A DNA stretch of 64,000 nt, taken from NCBI RefSeq assembly GCF_008801605.1, contig NZ_VZPJ01000003.1, forward strand, positions 186,001 through 250,000, written 5' to 3'. A model generated the notes under the pieces. It was not told the DNA's origin and made no database searches. It worked only from the letters and a program-made list of their open reading frames with translations. Made by a program: the position numbers and the translations under genes. Position 1 is the first letter of the stretch. Every line of letters starts with the position of its first letter. Origin of the DNA: Pseudomonas brassicacearum subsp. brassicacearum (GTDB taxonomy: Bacteria > Pseudomonadota > Gammaproteobacteria > Pseudomonadales > Pseudomonadaceae). Positions 1 to 9,851 of the stretch are shown here, one piece after another.

Positions 1-586
1 CGGCGATGATGATCAGGTCCATGGCCTCGGTCCAGTTCGGCGGCGGCAGGAAGATGTTCGGTGCCAGCTCCGCATCCCAAAGCGCGGCGTAACTGTCCGG
101 CGCCTGACTCAAGGTCCGGGTGCTGTAGACCAGGCTGTTGCACCACAGCAAATAACCGATGCCATGGCCGCCGGCGCCGGTGCGGTATTGCGCCGGCACA
201 TCGGCCAGGTTGGGAATGCGGTTGAGGTCGGGCTTTTCCAGCAGCCCGGCGGCGGCCAGGCCCTCGGCGCCGACGCCGGCCAGGGTGATGATGTCGTACT
301 GCGGCCGGTCGCCACCGGCCTTGAGCTTGGCGACCATTTCCGAGGTACTTCCGGTGCGGTCGGCAATGACCTTGGCCCCGGTCTTGGCCTCGAAGGTGGC
401 GGCGATGTTGCGCAACGCCGCCAGCCCGGTGTCATCGGACCAGGTGAGCAGGCGCAGGGTCTTGCCGACGAACCGCGTATCGCTGGCCCGGGCGCTGATG
501 AAGGGCACGCTCATGGCGGCCGCCGCTACCGAAACCACACTTGCAGTCTTGATGAATTGACGTCTGTTCAGATCATGCTCGCCCAT
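1..586 (-). CDS. ABC transporter substrate-binding protein (polyamine/PotD-like), partial
   Basis: This gene runs off the left edge, so only its first 195 codons are visible. The N-terminus has a twin-arginine-like motif (NRRQFIK) followed by a hydrophobic Ala/Val-rich stretch ending near ISARA, which suggests TAT export to the periplasm. The mature part begins LRLLTWSDDTGLAALRNIAA and continues with FEAKTGAKV and a KLKAGGDRPQYDI segment, typical of extracellular solute-binding proteins of the spermidine/putrescine family. The ATG at 586 has GGGAG about 9 nt upstream. It lies downstream, on the same strand, of the decarboxylase and aldehyde dehydrogenase genes, so it may bind a guanidino compound or polyamine; that ligand is inference. 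No ABC permease or ATPase is visible because the window ends. Confidence 0.8.
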   Translation of the reverse strand, partial: MGEHDLNRRQFIKTASVVSVAAAAMSVPFISARASDTRFVGKTLRLLTWSDDTGLAALRNIAATFEAKTGAKVIADRTGSTSEMVAKLKAGGDRPQYDIITLAGVGAEGLAAAGLLEKPDLNRIPNLADVPAQYRTGAGGHGIGYLLWCNSLVYSTRTLSQAPDSYAALWDAELAPNIFLPPPNWTEAMDLIIIA

Positions 587-759
587 GGAGGACTCCCTTT
601 ATTCTTTTAAGTATGAGGTGGGTAAAAACCGTTGCGCCCGCACCGTTCGACGTCGAGCAAAGCCCCGTACAACAAGGGCTTCACCGCCGTCTGCGGCCAT
701 CCTGAGGTTGTGCAAAATCCCTGACTATCGAAAAAAACTCATTGGAGCCATGTTCCTGG

Positions 760-784
760 CGCATGCCTTTTTTCGAGGCATGCG
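760..784. other. Intercistronic hairpin
   Basis: Perfect 8-bp inverted repeat CGCATGCC / GGCATGCG with a 9-nt loop, between the aldehyde dehydrogenase stop and the downstream solute-binding gene. No T-run follows on the minus strand, so it looks more like an mRNA-stabilising or attenuating hairpin than a full intrinsic terminator. Confidence 0.45.
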
Positions 785-802
785 TGACCTGATAACGTGC
801 CG

Positions 803-2251
803 TCAGACCGCCCGGATCACATGCTTGATTTCCTGAAACGCGGCCAATCCCCAGGGCCCCAATTCGCGGCCGAGACTGCTCTGTTTGTAACCGCCCCACG
901 CCGCCTGGGGGAAAATCACCTGCGGCGCGTTGATCCACACCAGCCCTGCCTGCAAAGCGTTGGCCACCTCTTCGGCAGCCGCCGTATCACGGCTGACCAC
1001 GCTGGCCACCAGGCCGAAACGGCTGTCGTTGGCCAGGGCGATCGCCTGCGCCGGGGTGCTGAAACGGCGTACGCACAACACAGGCCCGAAGATCTCTTCG
1101 CACCACAACGCACTGTCCAGGGGCACGTCGGTAAAGATTGTCGGCTGTAAAAAAAAGCCGCGCGGCAGATGCGCGGGTCGCTGCCCACCGCACACCAGCG
1201 TCGCTGCGGCGCTCAAGCCACGGTCGATGTGCCCCAGCACCCGCTGGTATTGCGCCTGGTTCACCAGCGCGCCCATCTCCACATCCGGGTCGAACGGGTC
1301 GGCCACGCGGATCGCCTCGGCGCGGGTCTTGAGCCGTTGCAGGAATTCATCGGCCAGTTCATCGGCGACCAACACACGACTGGTGGCCGAACACATCTGC
1401 CCGGCATTGAAGAAACCACCACCGCAGGCCAGCTCCACCGCCAGGTCCAGGTCGGCATCGGCCAGCACCAGCAGGGACGATTTGCCGCCCAGTTCCAGGC
1501 TCACGCCCTTCACCGTTTCCGCCGCCCGTTGCATCACCTGCACACCCACCGCATTGCTGCCGGTGAAGGAAATCTTTGCCACGCGCGGGTCCGCCGCCAA
1601 TGGCGCCCCAACTGCCAGGCCCGTGCCGCAGACCAGGTTGAACACGCCGTCGGGCAACCCGCATTCGGCGATGATCGACGCTAGTTCCAGCTCCGGCAAC
1701 GGCGTGACCTCCGACGGCTTGAGCACCACGCAGCAGCCGGCAGCCAACGCCGGGGCGAGTTTCCAGGCCGTGGTGACCATCGGGAAATTCCACGGCACGA
1801 TCAGGCCGACCACGCCGCAGGGTTCGCGGCGCAGGCGTGCGCTGAAATCAGCACTGGGCAATGCCAGCGGGCTGTCTTGCCGGGCGTCCAGGCCTTCGGC
1901 CAACTCGGCGTAATACTCGAAGGTGGCGACCACATCGTCGACATCGATGGCCGCTTCGAACAGCGGTTTGCCGTTGTTGCTCGATTGCAGGTGCATCAAC
2001 CGTTCACGAGCGTCCCGCACGCCAGCGGCAATCCGGCGCAGAATCGCGCCACGCTCGGCGCCGGTGGTGTTCGACCAGTGCGTGAAAGCCTGGGTCGCCG
2101 CGTTCAACGCCTGATCGACAGCGCCCTCATCGCCGCCATAAACGGTGGTCAGCAGCGCTTCGGTCGCCGGGTTGATCACCCGCAGCGGTTGATCGCCGGC
2201 CAACCACTCACCGTCGATGTACAGCCCGTCTTGCGTCGTAGGAAAATTCAT
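803..2251 (-). CDS. NAD(P)-dependent aldehyde dehydrogenase
   Basis: This 482-residue protein has the standard aldehyde dehydrogenase length. Visible motifs are the Rossmann segment around VPWNFPMVT (152-160), the general-base Glu253 in LELGGKS, and the nucleophile Cys287 in FNAGQMCSA. The ATG at 2251 overlaps the upstream decarboxylase stop as ATGA, so the two are translationally coupled. Family knowledge: AruI makes 4-guanidinobutyraldehyde from 2-ketoarginine, and an aldehyde dehydrogenase then oxidises it to 4-guanidinobutyrate. Coupling to an AruI-like enzyme makes that the likeliest substrate (inference). Betaine-aldehyde-type dehydrogenases are close relatives, so substrate specificity cannot be fixed from sequence alone. 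Confidence 0.88.
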   Translation of the reverse strand: MNFPTTQDGLYIDGEWLAGDQPLRVINPATEALLTTVYGGDEGAVDQALNAATQAFTHWSNTTGAERGAILRRIAAGVRDARERLMHLQSSNNGKPLFEAAIDVDDVVATFEYYAELAEGLDARQDSPLALPSADFSARLRREPCGVVGLIVPWNFPMVTTAWKLAPALAAGCCVVLKPSEVTPLPELELASIIAECGLPDGVFNLVCGTGLAVGAPLAADPRVAKISFTGSNAVGVQVMQRAAETVKGVSLELGGKSSLLVLADADLDLAVELACGGGFFNAGQMCSATSRVLVADELADEFLQRLKTRAEAIRVADPFDPDVEMGALVNQAQYQRVLGHIDRGLSAAATLVCGGQRPAHLPRGFFLQPTIFTDVPLDSALWCEEIFGPVLCVRRFSTPAQAIALANDSRFGLVASVVSRDTAAAEEVANALQAGLVWINAPQVIFPQAAWGGYKQSSLGRELGPWGLAAFQEIKHVIRAV

Positions 2252-3885
2252 TTCGACACCTGCGCCATCCAGGTTGCCTGGTCGATCTCGATCAGCGTCG
2301 GGCCCTGCCGGTCGCAAGCGGTGAGCAACGCGGCGTGCAGTTGCGCCACGCCGTCGATGGCTTCGGCAGCGCAGCCCAAGGCCTTGGCGACGCCGATGAA
2401 ATCCGGGGTGTAGATGTCCACGCCCACCGGTTCGATGGCGCGGTTGACCATGTATTTCTTGATCTCTTCGTAGCCCTGGTTATTCCACAGCAGCACGATC
2501 ACCGGCGTGCGCGCCTCCACGGCGCTGGCCAGTTCCGGCAGGGTGAACTGCAACCCGCCGTCGCCAATCAAACACACCACCGGCGGGCGACCGTGGCCCC
2601 GGTCCTTGCCACCTAGCCAGGCACCAATGGCCGCTGGCAAGGCGTAGCCGAGGGTGCCGTAGCCGGTGGATGAATTGAACCAGCGGCGTGGCTGCTCCGG
2701 GTTGAAGGTCAGGTTGCCGGTGTACACCGGTTGGGTCGAATCGCCGACGAACACCGCCTCCGGCAGCGCTTGCAAGACGGTGTCGAGAAACAAGGTCTGG
2801 GCACGGGTCGCCGCGTCCCAACTGCCTTGAAGATCCGCGCGCAACCGGGCGGCACGCGTCGCGCCCCAATCGTCACGGCGCTCGGCCAAGGGGTGCTGGC
2901 TCAAGGCGTCGAGCACGGCCCGGGCGGCGACGCGGGCGTCGGCCACCAGCGCCAGGTGCGGCGGGTAGTTGCGCACGGTCTGGTCCGGGTCGATGTCGAT
3001 GCGCAGCAGCGCACCGGGGATCTCGAAGCCGCCGGCGAAGGTAATGTCGTAGTCGGTCTCGGCCAGCTCGGTGCCGATGGCCAGCACCACATCCGCCTCG
3101 GCCACCAACGCGCGGGTGGCGACCAGGCTCTGGGTGGAGCCGATCAGCAACGGATGGCGGGCCGGCAACAGGCCCTTGGCATTGATGGTCAACGCCACTG
3201 GCGCGCCGAGGCGTTCGGCCAGTTCGGTCAATTCGGCCGCCGCGTCGAGGGCTCCGCCGCCGGCCAGGATCAATGGCCGCTTGGCCGATGCCAGCGTTGC
3301 CGCCATTTGCGCCACGGCACTCGGCGCAGCTCCGGCGCGGTTGATGTTCACCGGCACGCTGGCGAGCAGGGCATCGGCGTCTTCGACCAGCACGTCCAAC
3401 GGAATTTCGATGTGCACCGGCCGCGGGCGTCCAGCCTGGAACACGGCGAACGCCCGAGCCAGCACGCCGGGCAATTCAGCGGCGGACATCAGCGTGTGGG
3501 AAAACGCCGCCACCCCACCCACCAATGCAGCCTGGTTCGGCAGTTCATGCAACTTGCCGCGCCCGCCGCCCAACTGGCTGCGCGACTGCACGCTGGAGAT
3601 CACCAGCATCGGGATCGAATCGGCGTAGGCCTGGCCCATGGCGGTGGTGATGTTGGTCATGCCGGGGCCGGTGATGATGAAACACACGCCGGGCTTGCCG
3701 CTGACCCGGGCGTAACCATCGGCCATGAAGCCTGCGCCCTGTTCATGACGCGGGGTCACATGGCGGATGCTGGAACGGGCCAGCCCGCGGTACAACTCGA
3801 CGGTGTGCACGCCAGGAATGCCGAACACCTGCTCCACGCCATACGCTTGGAGTAACTTGACCAATACTTCGCCGCACGTCGCCAT
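2248..3885 (-). CDS. aruI: Thiamine-diphosphate-dependent 2-oxoacid decarboxylase, probably 5-guanidino-2-oxopentanoate decarboxylase
   Basis: This 545-residue member of the acetolactate synthase/benzoylformate decarboxylase fold shows the N-terminal PYR domain with the catalytic Glu in PRHEQGAGFMADGYAR, a central domain near 190-330, and a C-terminal PP domain with the ThDP-Mg motif GDGGLQFTLPEL ending in NNQGY. The overall pattern, including FGIPGVHTVELYRGL at the N-terminus, resembles Pseudomonas AruI of the arginine transaminase pathway. Two ATGs lie 6 nt apart; the second (3885) is preferred because AAGG sits 8 nt before it and only 2 nt before the first. It is co-translated with an aldehyde dehydrogenase and divergent from a LysR regulator. 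A generic acetolactate synthase large subunit is the alternative; no small regulatory subunit is nearby. Confidence 0.75.
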   Translation of the reverse strand: MATCGEVLVKLLQAYGVEQVFGIPGVHTVELYRGLARSSIRHVTPRHEQGAGFMADGYARVSGKPGVCFIITGPGMTNITTAMGQAYADSIPMLVISSVQSRSQLGGGRGKLHELPNQAALVGGVAAFSHTLMSAAELPGVLARAFAVFQAGRPRPVHIEIPLDVLVEDADALLASVPVNINRAGAAPSAVAQMAATLASAKRPLILAGGGALDAAAELTELAERLGAPVALTINAKGLLPARHPLLIGSTQSLVATRALVAEADVVLAIGTELAETDYDITFAGGFEIPGALLRIDIDPDQTVRNYPPHLALVADARVAARAVLDALSQHPLAERRDDWGATRAARLRADLQGSWDAATRAQTLFLDTVLQALPEAVFVGDSTQPVYTGNLTFNPEQPRRWFNSSTGYGTLGYALPAAIGAWLGGKDRGHGRPPVVCLIGDGGLQFTLPELASAVEARTPVIVLLWNNQGYEEIKKYMVNRAIEPVGVDIYTPDFIGVAKALGCAAEAIDGVAQLHAALLTACDRQGPTLIEIDQATWMAQVSK

Positions 3886-4045
3886 TGCCATTGCCTTTTT
3901 CTTGTCGTGTAAAGGGCCTCGCACAGCCTGCGGCGGGACCCTTTTTTGTCTTGGGAATGGCGTTATTGGAACGGTCCGACCATAGCGGCAACAATGGATA
4001 AAAAGTCATACTAGCCATGTCCTCACGTCATGGCTTGGATCCGAA

Positions 4046-4954
4046 ATGAAACGACTTCCCCCGCTGCCGGCGCTGCACACGTTTCTGATCACGGCCCAAT
4101 GCTGCAACTTCACCCGGGCCGCCGAACAACTGCACATCACCCAGGGCGCGGTGAGCCGGCAGATCGCCGGGCTGGAAGATCATCTGGGTTATGCGCTGTT
4201 CCAGCGCCAGGCACGCGGCCTGAGCCTGACCGCCGAAGGCCAGGCCTGGCTACCCCGAGTGCAGCAGGTGTTCAGCCTGATCGGCGAAGCGGTCGAGCAG
4301 GTCGGCGAAAAACGCCAGACCCTGCAACTCAAGGCTCCGACCTGCGTGATGCGCTGGCTGCTGCCGCGCCTGTTGCAATGGCAGAAGGAACGGCCGGACG
4401 TGCCGGTGGAACTGACCACCACGGTCAGGCACGGCGTGGACTTCCAGCGCGAAGCCTTCGACGCCGCGGTGGTCTATGGCCCACCACCTGACGCCTCGCT
4501 GGCGTGCGTGCATCTGTTCGATGAACAACTGACGCCCGTCTGCTCTCGCCCGATCCTGGAAGGCCCGGTGCCGCTGCGTGAACCCGCCGACCTGCAACAA
4601 CACCTGCTGTTGCACCCCACCCGTGACGAGCGCGACTGGAACGCCTGGCTGGCGGCGGCCGATGTGCACTTGAGCAATGTCAGCAAGGGCCAGCATTTCG
4701 AAACCCTGGACCTGGCGATGTCCATGGCTTCCCAAGGCACTGGCGTGGCGATTGGCGACTGGTCGCTGATCGGCGACGACCTGAGCGCCGGCCGGCTGGT
4801 GATGCCGTTCGAGCTGAAGGTCAAGACCGGCCTGGGTTATCACCTGGTGCACCCGCACAAACCCCAAGTGTCGGGGCCGTTGCAGGAATTGATGGGGTGG
4901 TTGGTGGAGCAGGCCCAGGCGCGGTCCTGTGGGAGCAAGGCTTGCCCGCGATGA
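4046..4954 (+). CDS. LysR-family transcriptional regulator (GcvA-like)
   Basis: This 302-residue LysR regulator has an N-terminal winged helix-turn-helix (residues about 6-65, with FTRAAEQLHITQGAVSRQIA) and a C-terminal substrate-binding domain. It is divergent from the aruI-like/aldehyde dehydrogenase pair across a 160-bp intergenic region, so it most likely controls that operon (inference from typical LysR arrangement). The last 11 residues and the stop codon are encoded by a REP element (see 4926-4954), so the C-terminus has been remodelled by repeat insertion. The effector is unknown; arginine-derived keto acids are a guess from context. Confidence 0.9.
   Translation: MKRLPPLPALHTFLITAQCCNFTRAAEQLHITQGAVSRQIAGLEDHLGYALFQRQARGLSLTAEGQAWLPRVQQVFSLIGEAVEQVGEKRQTLQLKAPTCVMRWLLPRLLQWQKERPDVPVELTTTVRHGVDFQREAFDAAVVYGPPPDASLACVHLFDEQLTPVCSRPILEGPVPLREPADLQQHLLLHPTRDERDWNAWLAAADVHLSNVSKGQHFETLDLAMSMASQGTGVAIGDWSLIGDDLSAGRLVMPFELKVKTGLGYHLVHPHKPQVSGPLQELMGWLVEQAQARSCGSKACPR
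4926..4954 (+). repeat. REP element inside the LysR 3' end
   Basis: The sequence CCTGTGGGAGCAAGGCTTGC and its continuation CCGCGATGA match the REP core seen at nine other places in this window. The TGA at its end is the stop codon of the LysR gene, so the repeat contributes coding sequence. Confidence 0.85.
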
Positions 4955-4969
4955 AGGCGACGCGGTCTT

Positions 4970-5083
4970 GATCATTCCCACGCTCCTGCGTGGGAATGCC
5001 GCCAGGGACGCTCCGCGTTCCGCTTCTGGAAGGTGACGCGGAGCGTCACGGGATGCATTCCCACGCAGAGCGTGGGAACGATC
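4970..5083. repeat. 114-bp MITE-like palindromic repeat, copy 1
   Basis: Bounded by GATCATTCCCACGC and GCGTGGGAACGATC, with inner palindromes including GTGACGCGGAGCGTCAC. Three further copies occur at 29957-30071, 33908-34021 and 47553-47669. It abuts the 3' end of the alpha/beta hydrolase gene and follows the LysR gene, so it sits between two converging genes. Confidence 0.85.
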
Positions 5084-5087
5084 AAGA

Positions 5088-6107
5088 TCAGAGCAGATTA
5101 GGCGCCTGCACCGGCTCGATCTGCGCCCAGTGCGACGTGTCTTCACGGTGCTGCTGCAGATACGGCAACACGGCCCCCAGCAACGGCGCCTTGAATGCCT
5201 CCTGGAAACGATGGGCCAGGCCCGGGATCAACTTCAACTGGCTGCCTTGGATGTGCGCCGCCAGATGCACGCCGTGCATCACCGGCAGCAAAGGGTCGGC
5301 GGTGCCGTGGACCACCAGGGTCGGCACCCGCAGTTGATTGAGCAGCGTAACCCGACTCGGCTCGGCCATGATCGCCATGATCTGGCGCTTCACGCCTTCG
5401 GGGTTGAAGGCCCGGTCATAGGCCACGGCGGCCTGATGCAGCAATGCCTGGCGATCATCCACCACCATCGGGCTGCCCAACGCGGCCAGCAGATCGGCCT
5501 GCTGCTGCAGGGCCGCTTCGCGATTCGGCGCACTGCGCCGCGACAGCAACTGCACCAGCGCGGCGCTGGGTGCGGGCAAGCCTTCGGCACCGGAACTGGT
5601 CATGATCAGGGTCAAGCTTTCGACCCGCTGCGGCGCCATGGCGGCCATGTGCTGGGCGATCATCCCGCCCATGCTCACGCCCAACACATGGAAGCTTTGC
5701 ACCTGCAAGGCGTCCATCAGCCCCAGCCCATCATCGGCCATGTCGGTCAAGGTATAAGGCGCGGCCACGGGCAAGCCGAGTTTGTAGCGCAGGGCTTCGA
5801 AGGTCAGGTTGGCGCTGCCGGGAGCCTGGCGCCAGGTGGACAGGCCGACGTCGCGGTTGTCGTAGCGAATCACCCGGAAACCCTGCTCGCACAGGGCGAC
5901 CACCACTTCGTCCGGCCAATGGATCAACTGCCCACCCAGGCCCATCACCAGCAACAGCGCCGGATCCGAAGCACGGCCAACGCTCTGGTAGGCCAGGCTC
6001 ACCTGATCCAGATCGACCCGTTGGGTCGCAACATTGATGTCACACCGAGAAGCCGCCATCGACGGCAGGCCGAAAAACAACGCGGCCAGGAAAATGAATA
6101 CACGCAT
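5088..6107 (-). CDS. Exported alpha/beta hydrolase
   Basis: This 339-residue protein begins with a classical signal peptide ([20 protein letters not shown]), so it is probably periplasmic or secreted. The alpha/beta hydrolase core shows [14 protein letters not shown] (oxyanion region), YDNRDVGLS, the nucleophile elbow GVSMGG, and C-terminal [13 protein letters not shown] (Asp) and GLAHRF (His). This is the esterase/epoxide-hydrolase-like arrangement; the substrate is unknown. It stands alone on the minus strand, with REP sequences upstream and the palindromic repeat just past its stop. No strong Shine-Dalgarno precedes the ATG, but the signal peptide supports this start. Confidence 0.85.
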   Translation of the reverse strand: MRVFIFLAALFFGLPSMAASRCDINVATQRVDLDQVSLAYQSVGRASDPALLLVMGLGGQLIHWPDEVVVALCEQGFRVIRYDNRDVGLSTWRQAPGSANLTFEALRYKLGLPVAAPYTLTDMADDGLGLMDALQVQSFHVLGVSMGGMIAQHMAAMAPQRVESLTLIMTSSGAEGLPAPSAALVQLLSRRSAPNREAALQQQADLLAALGSPMVVDDRQALLHQAAVAYDRAFNPEGVKRQIMAIMAEPSRVTLLNQLRVPTLVVHGTADPLLPVMHGVHLAAHIQGSQLKLIPGLAHRFQEAFKAPLLGAVLPYLQQHREDTSHWAQIEPVQAPNLL

Positions 6108-6250
6108 GAAGAAACACCGAAACGCAGAACCCCAGTAGAGCGCGAGTCTGATGAAGTTTGTTCAAGCGCGCTGCCACAGTTGCGTGACAGTTTGATGAAG
6201 ATTGCCGAATGGTTGCCTGCGCGAAGGATATATCTGTGGGTAAGGATGTA

Positions 6251-6340
6251 TCTGTGGGAGCAAAGCTTGCTCGCGATACAGGCACCTCGATTCCAGAGAA
6301 ATCGCGCTGGCTTCATCGCGAGCAAGCTTTGCTCCCACAG
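6251..6340. repeat. REP pair (inverted)
   Basis: Two REP cores face each other (CTGTGGGAGCAAAGCTTGCT and its inverse ending TTTGCTCCCACAG). They lie in the gap between the metE stop and the hydrolase start, on the 3' side of metE, where the folded RNA could protect or terminate the metE transcript. Confidence 0.9.
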
Positions 6341-6361
6341 GTACCCGCCCAGGCGTCAGCT

Positions 6362-8674
6362 TCAGGCCAGCTGGCTACGCAACTGCCGCGCCGCCGCCAC
6401 CATGTTCACCAGTGCCGCTTCCGTTTCCGGCCAGCCCCGGGTTTTCAACCCGCAGTCGGGGTTGATCCACAGCCGCTCGGCGGCGATCCGTTTTACCGCC
6501 TTGCTCATCAGCGCAACCATCTCAGCCGTGTCCGGCACCCGTGGCGAGTGGATGTCGTAGACGCCCGGGCCGATGTCGTTCGGGTAGTCGAACGCCTCGA
6601 AAGCCTCCAACAACTCCATGTCCGAACGCGAAGTCTCGATGGTGATGACATCGGCGTCCATGTCGGCGATGGCCTTGATCACATCATTGAATTCGCTGTA
6701 GCACATGTGGGTATGGATCTGGGTTTCGTCGCCCACCCCCGACGCGCACAAACGGAACGCGTCAACCGCCCAATCCAGGTACTCCTGCCATTGCCCGCGA
6801 CGCAGCGGCAACCCTTCGCGGAACGCCGCCTCGTCGATCTGCACAATCTTGATCCCGGCCTTTTCCAGGTCCAGCACTTCGTCCCGCAGGGCCAGGGCCA
6901 GTTGTTGCGCCTGGACCTGGCGCGACACGTCTTCGCGGGGGAACGACCACATCAGCATGGTCACGGGGCCGGTGAGCATGCCTTTCATGACCTTGTCGGT
7001 CAGGCTTTGCGCGTAGCGGATCCAGTCGACGGTCATGGCGCTCGGCCGACTGATGTCGCCATAGATGATCGCCGGTTTCACGCAGCGCGAACCGTAGCTC
7101 TGCACCCAACCGAAACGGGTGAAGACGTAGCCGTCCAGTTGCTCGGCAAAGTATTCCACCATGTCGTTGCGCTCGGCTTCACCGTGCACCAGCACGTCCA
7201 GGCCCAGGCGCTCCTGGATCTGCACGGCATGGCGGATCTCGGTGTGCATGGCGTCCTGATAGTCGTTGGCCGACAACTTGCCTTGCTTGTAGGCCTGGCG
7301 TGCCAGGCGAATGGCCGGGGTCTGCGGGAAGGAACCGATGGTGGTGGTGGGAAAGGCCGGCAGTTTCAGTCGGGCGCGCTGGCCTTCGATGCGTTTGGCA
7401 AACGGTGAACGCCGCTGGCTGTCCTGTGGCCCGATTGCCGCCAGGCGCGCCTGGACCGCGGGTTTGTGAATGCGTGCCGAGCTGGCGCGACTGGCCTGCA
7501 CCTGGCGGCTGTCGGCCAAGGCCTGCTGCACAGCGTGGGCCTGGGGATCGTTCAGGGCATCGCGCAGCACCGCGACTTCACCGCACTTCTGCACGGCAAA
7601 GGCGAGCCAGCTCTTGAGTTCCGGATCGAGGCGGTCTTCACGCTCCAGGTCCACCGGGCTGTGCAGCAGCGAGCACGAGGTGCTGACCCAGAGGTTGTCG
7701 CCAAAGCGCTCCTGGGCCGGTTGCAACTGCGCCAGCGCCTGTTCCAGTTCGCAGCGCCAGACGTTGCGCCCGTTGACCAGGCCCACCGAGAGAATCTTGT
7801 AGGTCGGCAGGCGGTCCAGCACCTGGCCCAGTTGTTCCGGGTCACGTACCGCGTCGATGTGCAAGCCGTCCACCGGCAGGCTCACCGCCAGGCCGAGGTT
7901 GTCTTGCAGGCCACTGAAATAGGTGGCCACGAGTTTTTTCAGCGGCGAGTACTGGAGGATGTGATAAGCCCGCTCGAAAGCGCTCTTCCAGGCTTGAGGC
8001 AGATCGAGGGTAAGGATCGGTTCGTCGATCTGCACCCATTCCACGCCCTGGGCCTTGAGGCGGTTGAGGATTTCACCGTAGACCGGCAGCAGGCGCTCCA
8101 GCAGGTCGAGCTTGTCGAACGCCTCGCCCTTGGCCTTGCCCAGCCACAAGTAGGTCAACGGGCCGATGATCACCGGTTTGACCTGATGGCCCAAGGCATG
8201 AGCCTCGTCCACTTCATCGAACAACTGTTCCCAGCTCAGGGCGAAGGTCTGGTCGGCGGAAAACTCCGGGACCAGGTAATGGTAGTTGGTGTCGAACCAC
8301 TTGGTCAGCTCCTGGGCGTATTGCGCCTGACCGTGGTCGGCACCGCAGCAACTGGCCGTGGCGCCACGGGCCATGGCGAACAGGGTGTCGAGGGTCGGCC
8401 GGCCCTGGGCATTCAAGGTACTGTGGAAACGCTGTGGAACCGCGCCCAGGGTCAAGGAGTGAGTGAGCACCTGGTCGTACCAGGCAAAGTCGCCGACGGG
8501 CAGCAGGTCGATGCCGGCGTCTTTCTGCAGTTGCCAGTGCCGGGCCCGTAGTTCGCGCCCCACCGCTTGCAGCGCGGCCGGGGCCAGGTCGCTCTTCCAG
8601 TAGGCTTCGAGGGCTTTTTTCAGTTCGCGGTCGGCGCCGATGCGCGGGAAACCGAGGGTGTGGGCCAGGGCCAT
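6362..8674 (-). CDS. metE: Cobalamin-independent methionine synthase
   Basis: 5-methyltetrahydropteroyltriglutamate-homocysteine methyltransferase, the last step of methionine synthesis without B12. The 770-residue length is normal for MetE. The N-terminus [20 protein letters not shown] is characteristic, and the zinc ligands are visible in [11 protein letters not shown] and [13 protein letters not shown]. The start at 8674 has AGGAGG about 10 nt upstream; an earlier in-frame ATG extends the frame but lacks family similarity. It is divergent from metR across 109 bp, the classical MetR-controlled arrangement, so transcription is probably MetR/homocysteine activated. Confidence 0.97.
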   Translation of the reverse strand: MALAHTLGFPRIGADRELKKALEAYWKSDLAPAALQAVGRELRARHWQLQKDAGIDLLPVGDFAWYDQVLTHSLTLGAVPQRFHSTLNAQGRPTLDTLFAMARGATASCCGADHGQAQYAQELTKWFDTNYHYLVPEFSADQTFALSWEQLFDEVDEAHALGHQVKPVIIGPLTYLWLGKAKGEAFDKLDLLERLLPVYGEILNRLKAQGVEWVQIDEPILTLDLPQAWKSAFERAYHILQYSPLKKLVATYFSGLQDNLGLAVSLPVDGLHIDAVRDPEQLGQVLDRLPTYKILSVGLVNGRNVWRCELEQALAQLQPAQERFGDNLWVSTSCSLLHSPVDLEREDRLDPELKSWLAFAVQKCGEVAVLRDALNDPQAHAVQQALADSRQVQASRASSARIHKPAVQARLAAIGPQDSQRRSPFAKRIEGQRARLKLPAFPTTTIGSFPQTPAIRLARQAYKQGKLSANDYQDAMHTEIRHAVQIQERLGLDVLVHGEAERNDMVEYFAEQLDGYVFTRFGWVQSYGSRCVKPAIIYGDISRPSAMTVDWIRYAQSLTDKVMKGMLTGPVTMLMWSFPREDVSRQVQAQQLALALRDEVLDLEKAGIKIVQIDEAAFREGLPLRRGQWQEYLDWAVDAFRLCASGVGDETQIHTHMCYSEFNDVIKAIADMDADVITIETSRSDMELLEAFEAFDYPNDIGPGVYDIHSPRVPDTAEMVALMSKAVKRIAAERLWINPDCGLKTRGWPETEAALVNMVAAARQLRSQLA

Positions 8675-8726
8675 GGTGTGCGTCCTCCTGTAAAAGATGG
8701 CGCCATTGTCGACAGCTGACCCTACA

Positions 8727-8739
8727 TGAGACAAACTCA
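8727..8739. promoter_or_regulatory. Candidate MetR operator
   Basis: TGAGACAAACTCA in the metE-metR gap is a 4-5-4 inverted repeat. It differs by one base in each arm from the enteric MetR consensus TGAA-N5-TTCA. Its position between the divergent genes fits, but this is a motif match only. Confidence 0.4.
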
Positions 8740-8783
8740 ACCTTTTCGTGTTGATCACAAGTTTTACTCATGGAGCTACTCCG

Positions 8784-9701
8784 GTGCTTGAACTCCGTCA
8801 CCTCAAGACCCTGCACGCCCTGCGCGAAGCCGACAGTCTGGTCGAAGCCGCCGAACGGCTGCACCTGACCCAGTCCGCCCTCTCCCACCAGTTCAAGGAA
8901 CTGGAGGAGCGCCTGGGCATGCAGTTGTTCGTGCGCAAGACCAAGCCAGTACGCTTCACCAGCGCCGGCCTGCGCCTGTTGCAACTGGCCGATGCCGCCC
9001 TGCCCTTGCTGCGCGGCGCCGAACGGGACATCGCCCGCCTGGCGGGCGGCACCGCCGGACGGCTGCACATGGCCATCGAGTGCCATAGCTGCTTCCAGTG
9101 GTTGATGCCGACCATCGACCAGTTCCGCGATGCCTGGCCGGAAGTCGAACTGGACCTGGCCTCGGGCTTCGCCTTCGCGCCGTTGCCAGCCCTGGCCCGG
9201 GGCGACCTCGACCTGGTGGTGACCTCCGACCCGCTGGAGCTGGCCGGCATCACCTACGTGCCGTTGTTCACCTACGAAGCGATGCTCGCCGTGGCCAACC
9301 AGCATCGACTGGCGGGCAAGGCGTACATCGTCCCCGAGGACCTGATCAGCGAAACCCTGATCACCTACCCGGTGGAGCGTGATCGGCTGGACATCTTCAC
9401 CCGCTTCCTGGAGCCAGCCGACATTGAACCGGCCCAGGTGCGCACCTCTGAACTGACGGTGATGATGATGCAACTGGTGGCCAGCGGTCGCGGCGTCTGC
9501 GGCATGCCGCACTGGGCCCTGCATGAATACAGCTCGCGGGGCTACGTGAAGGCCAAGCGGCTGGGGGAGAAAGGCTTGTTTGCCACGTTGTATGCGGCGG
9601 TGCGCACCGACATGCTCGACGCGCCGTACATGCGCGACTTTTTGCTGACGGCCAAGGACACGTCGTTCTCCACACTCGACGGCGTCAGTGCCGTGCGCTG
9701 A
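8784..9701 (+). CDS. metR: LysR-family activator of methionine synthesis
   Basis: This 305-residue protein closely resembles enteric MetR, including LRHLKTLHALREADSL at the N-terminus, the HTH segment LHLTQSALSHQFKELEERLG, and the effector-domain signatures AIECHSCFQWL and DLVVTSDPLELAGI. The GTG at 8784 is preferred because it starts exactly where MetR homologues start (VLELRHLKTL) and has TGGAG 8 nt upstream. It is divergent from metE, which it should activate with homocysteine as co-effector (known for the family). Confidence 0.95.
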   Translation: MLELRHLKTLHALREADSLVEAAERLHLTQSALSHQFKELEERLGMQLFVRKTKPVRFTSAGLRLLQLADAALPLLRGAERDIARLAGGTAGRLHMAIECHSCFQWLMPTIDQFRDAWPEVELDLASGFAFAPLPALARGDLDLVVTSDPLELAGITYVPLFTYEAMLAVANQHRLAGKAYIVPEDLISETLITYPVERDRLDIFTRFLEPADIEPAQVRTSELTVMMMQLVASGRGVCGMPHWALHEYSSRGYVKAKRLGEKGLFATLYAAVRTDMLDAPYMRDFLLTAKDTSFSTLDGVSAVR

Positions 9702-9755
9702 AGCACAGGGGGTTTCACTCGGTGTGCAAAATGACCATCCGTCTTGATCTCGCAC

Positions 9756-9804
9756 TCGCCTGTCAGATCTGACAGGCGACACTCTTCTCCTTTCGCGCTC
9801 TGAT
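9756..9804 (+). promoter_or_regulatory. Perfect 24-bp palindrome and shared downstream box
   Basis: Positions 9756-9779 are a perfect 24-bp palindrome with core CTGTCAGATCTGACAG. Exactly 21 nt after the core lies GCTCTGAT (9797-9804). The same core, the same 21-nt gap and the same octamer precede the other Ig-like gene at 45468-45512. It is likely an operator plus promoter element for the gene starting at 9852; the regulator is not known. Confidence 0.65.
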
Positions 9805-9851
9805 GGTGTCTGTCCCGAATCAGTTCAGGCACCGCAGCCGAGGAGAAAAAG

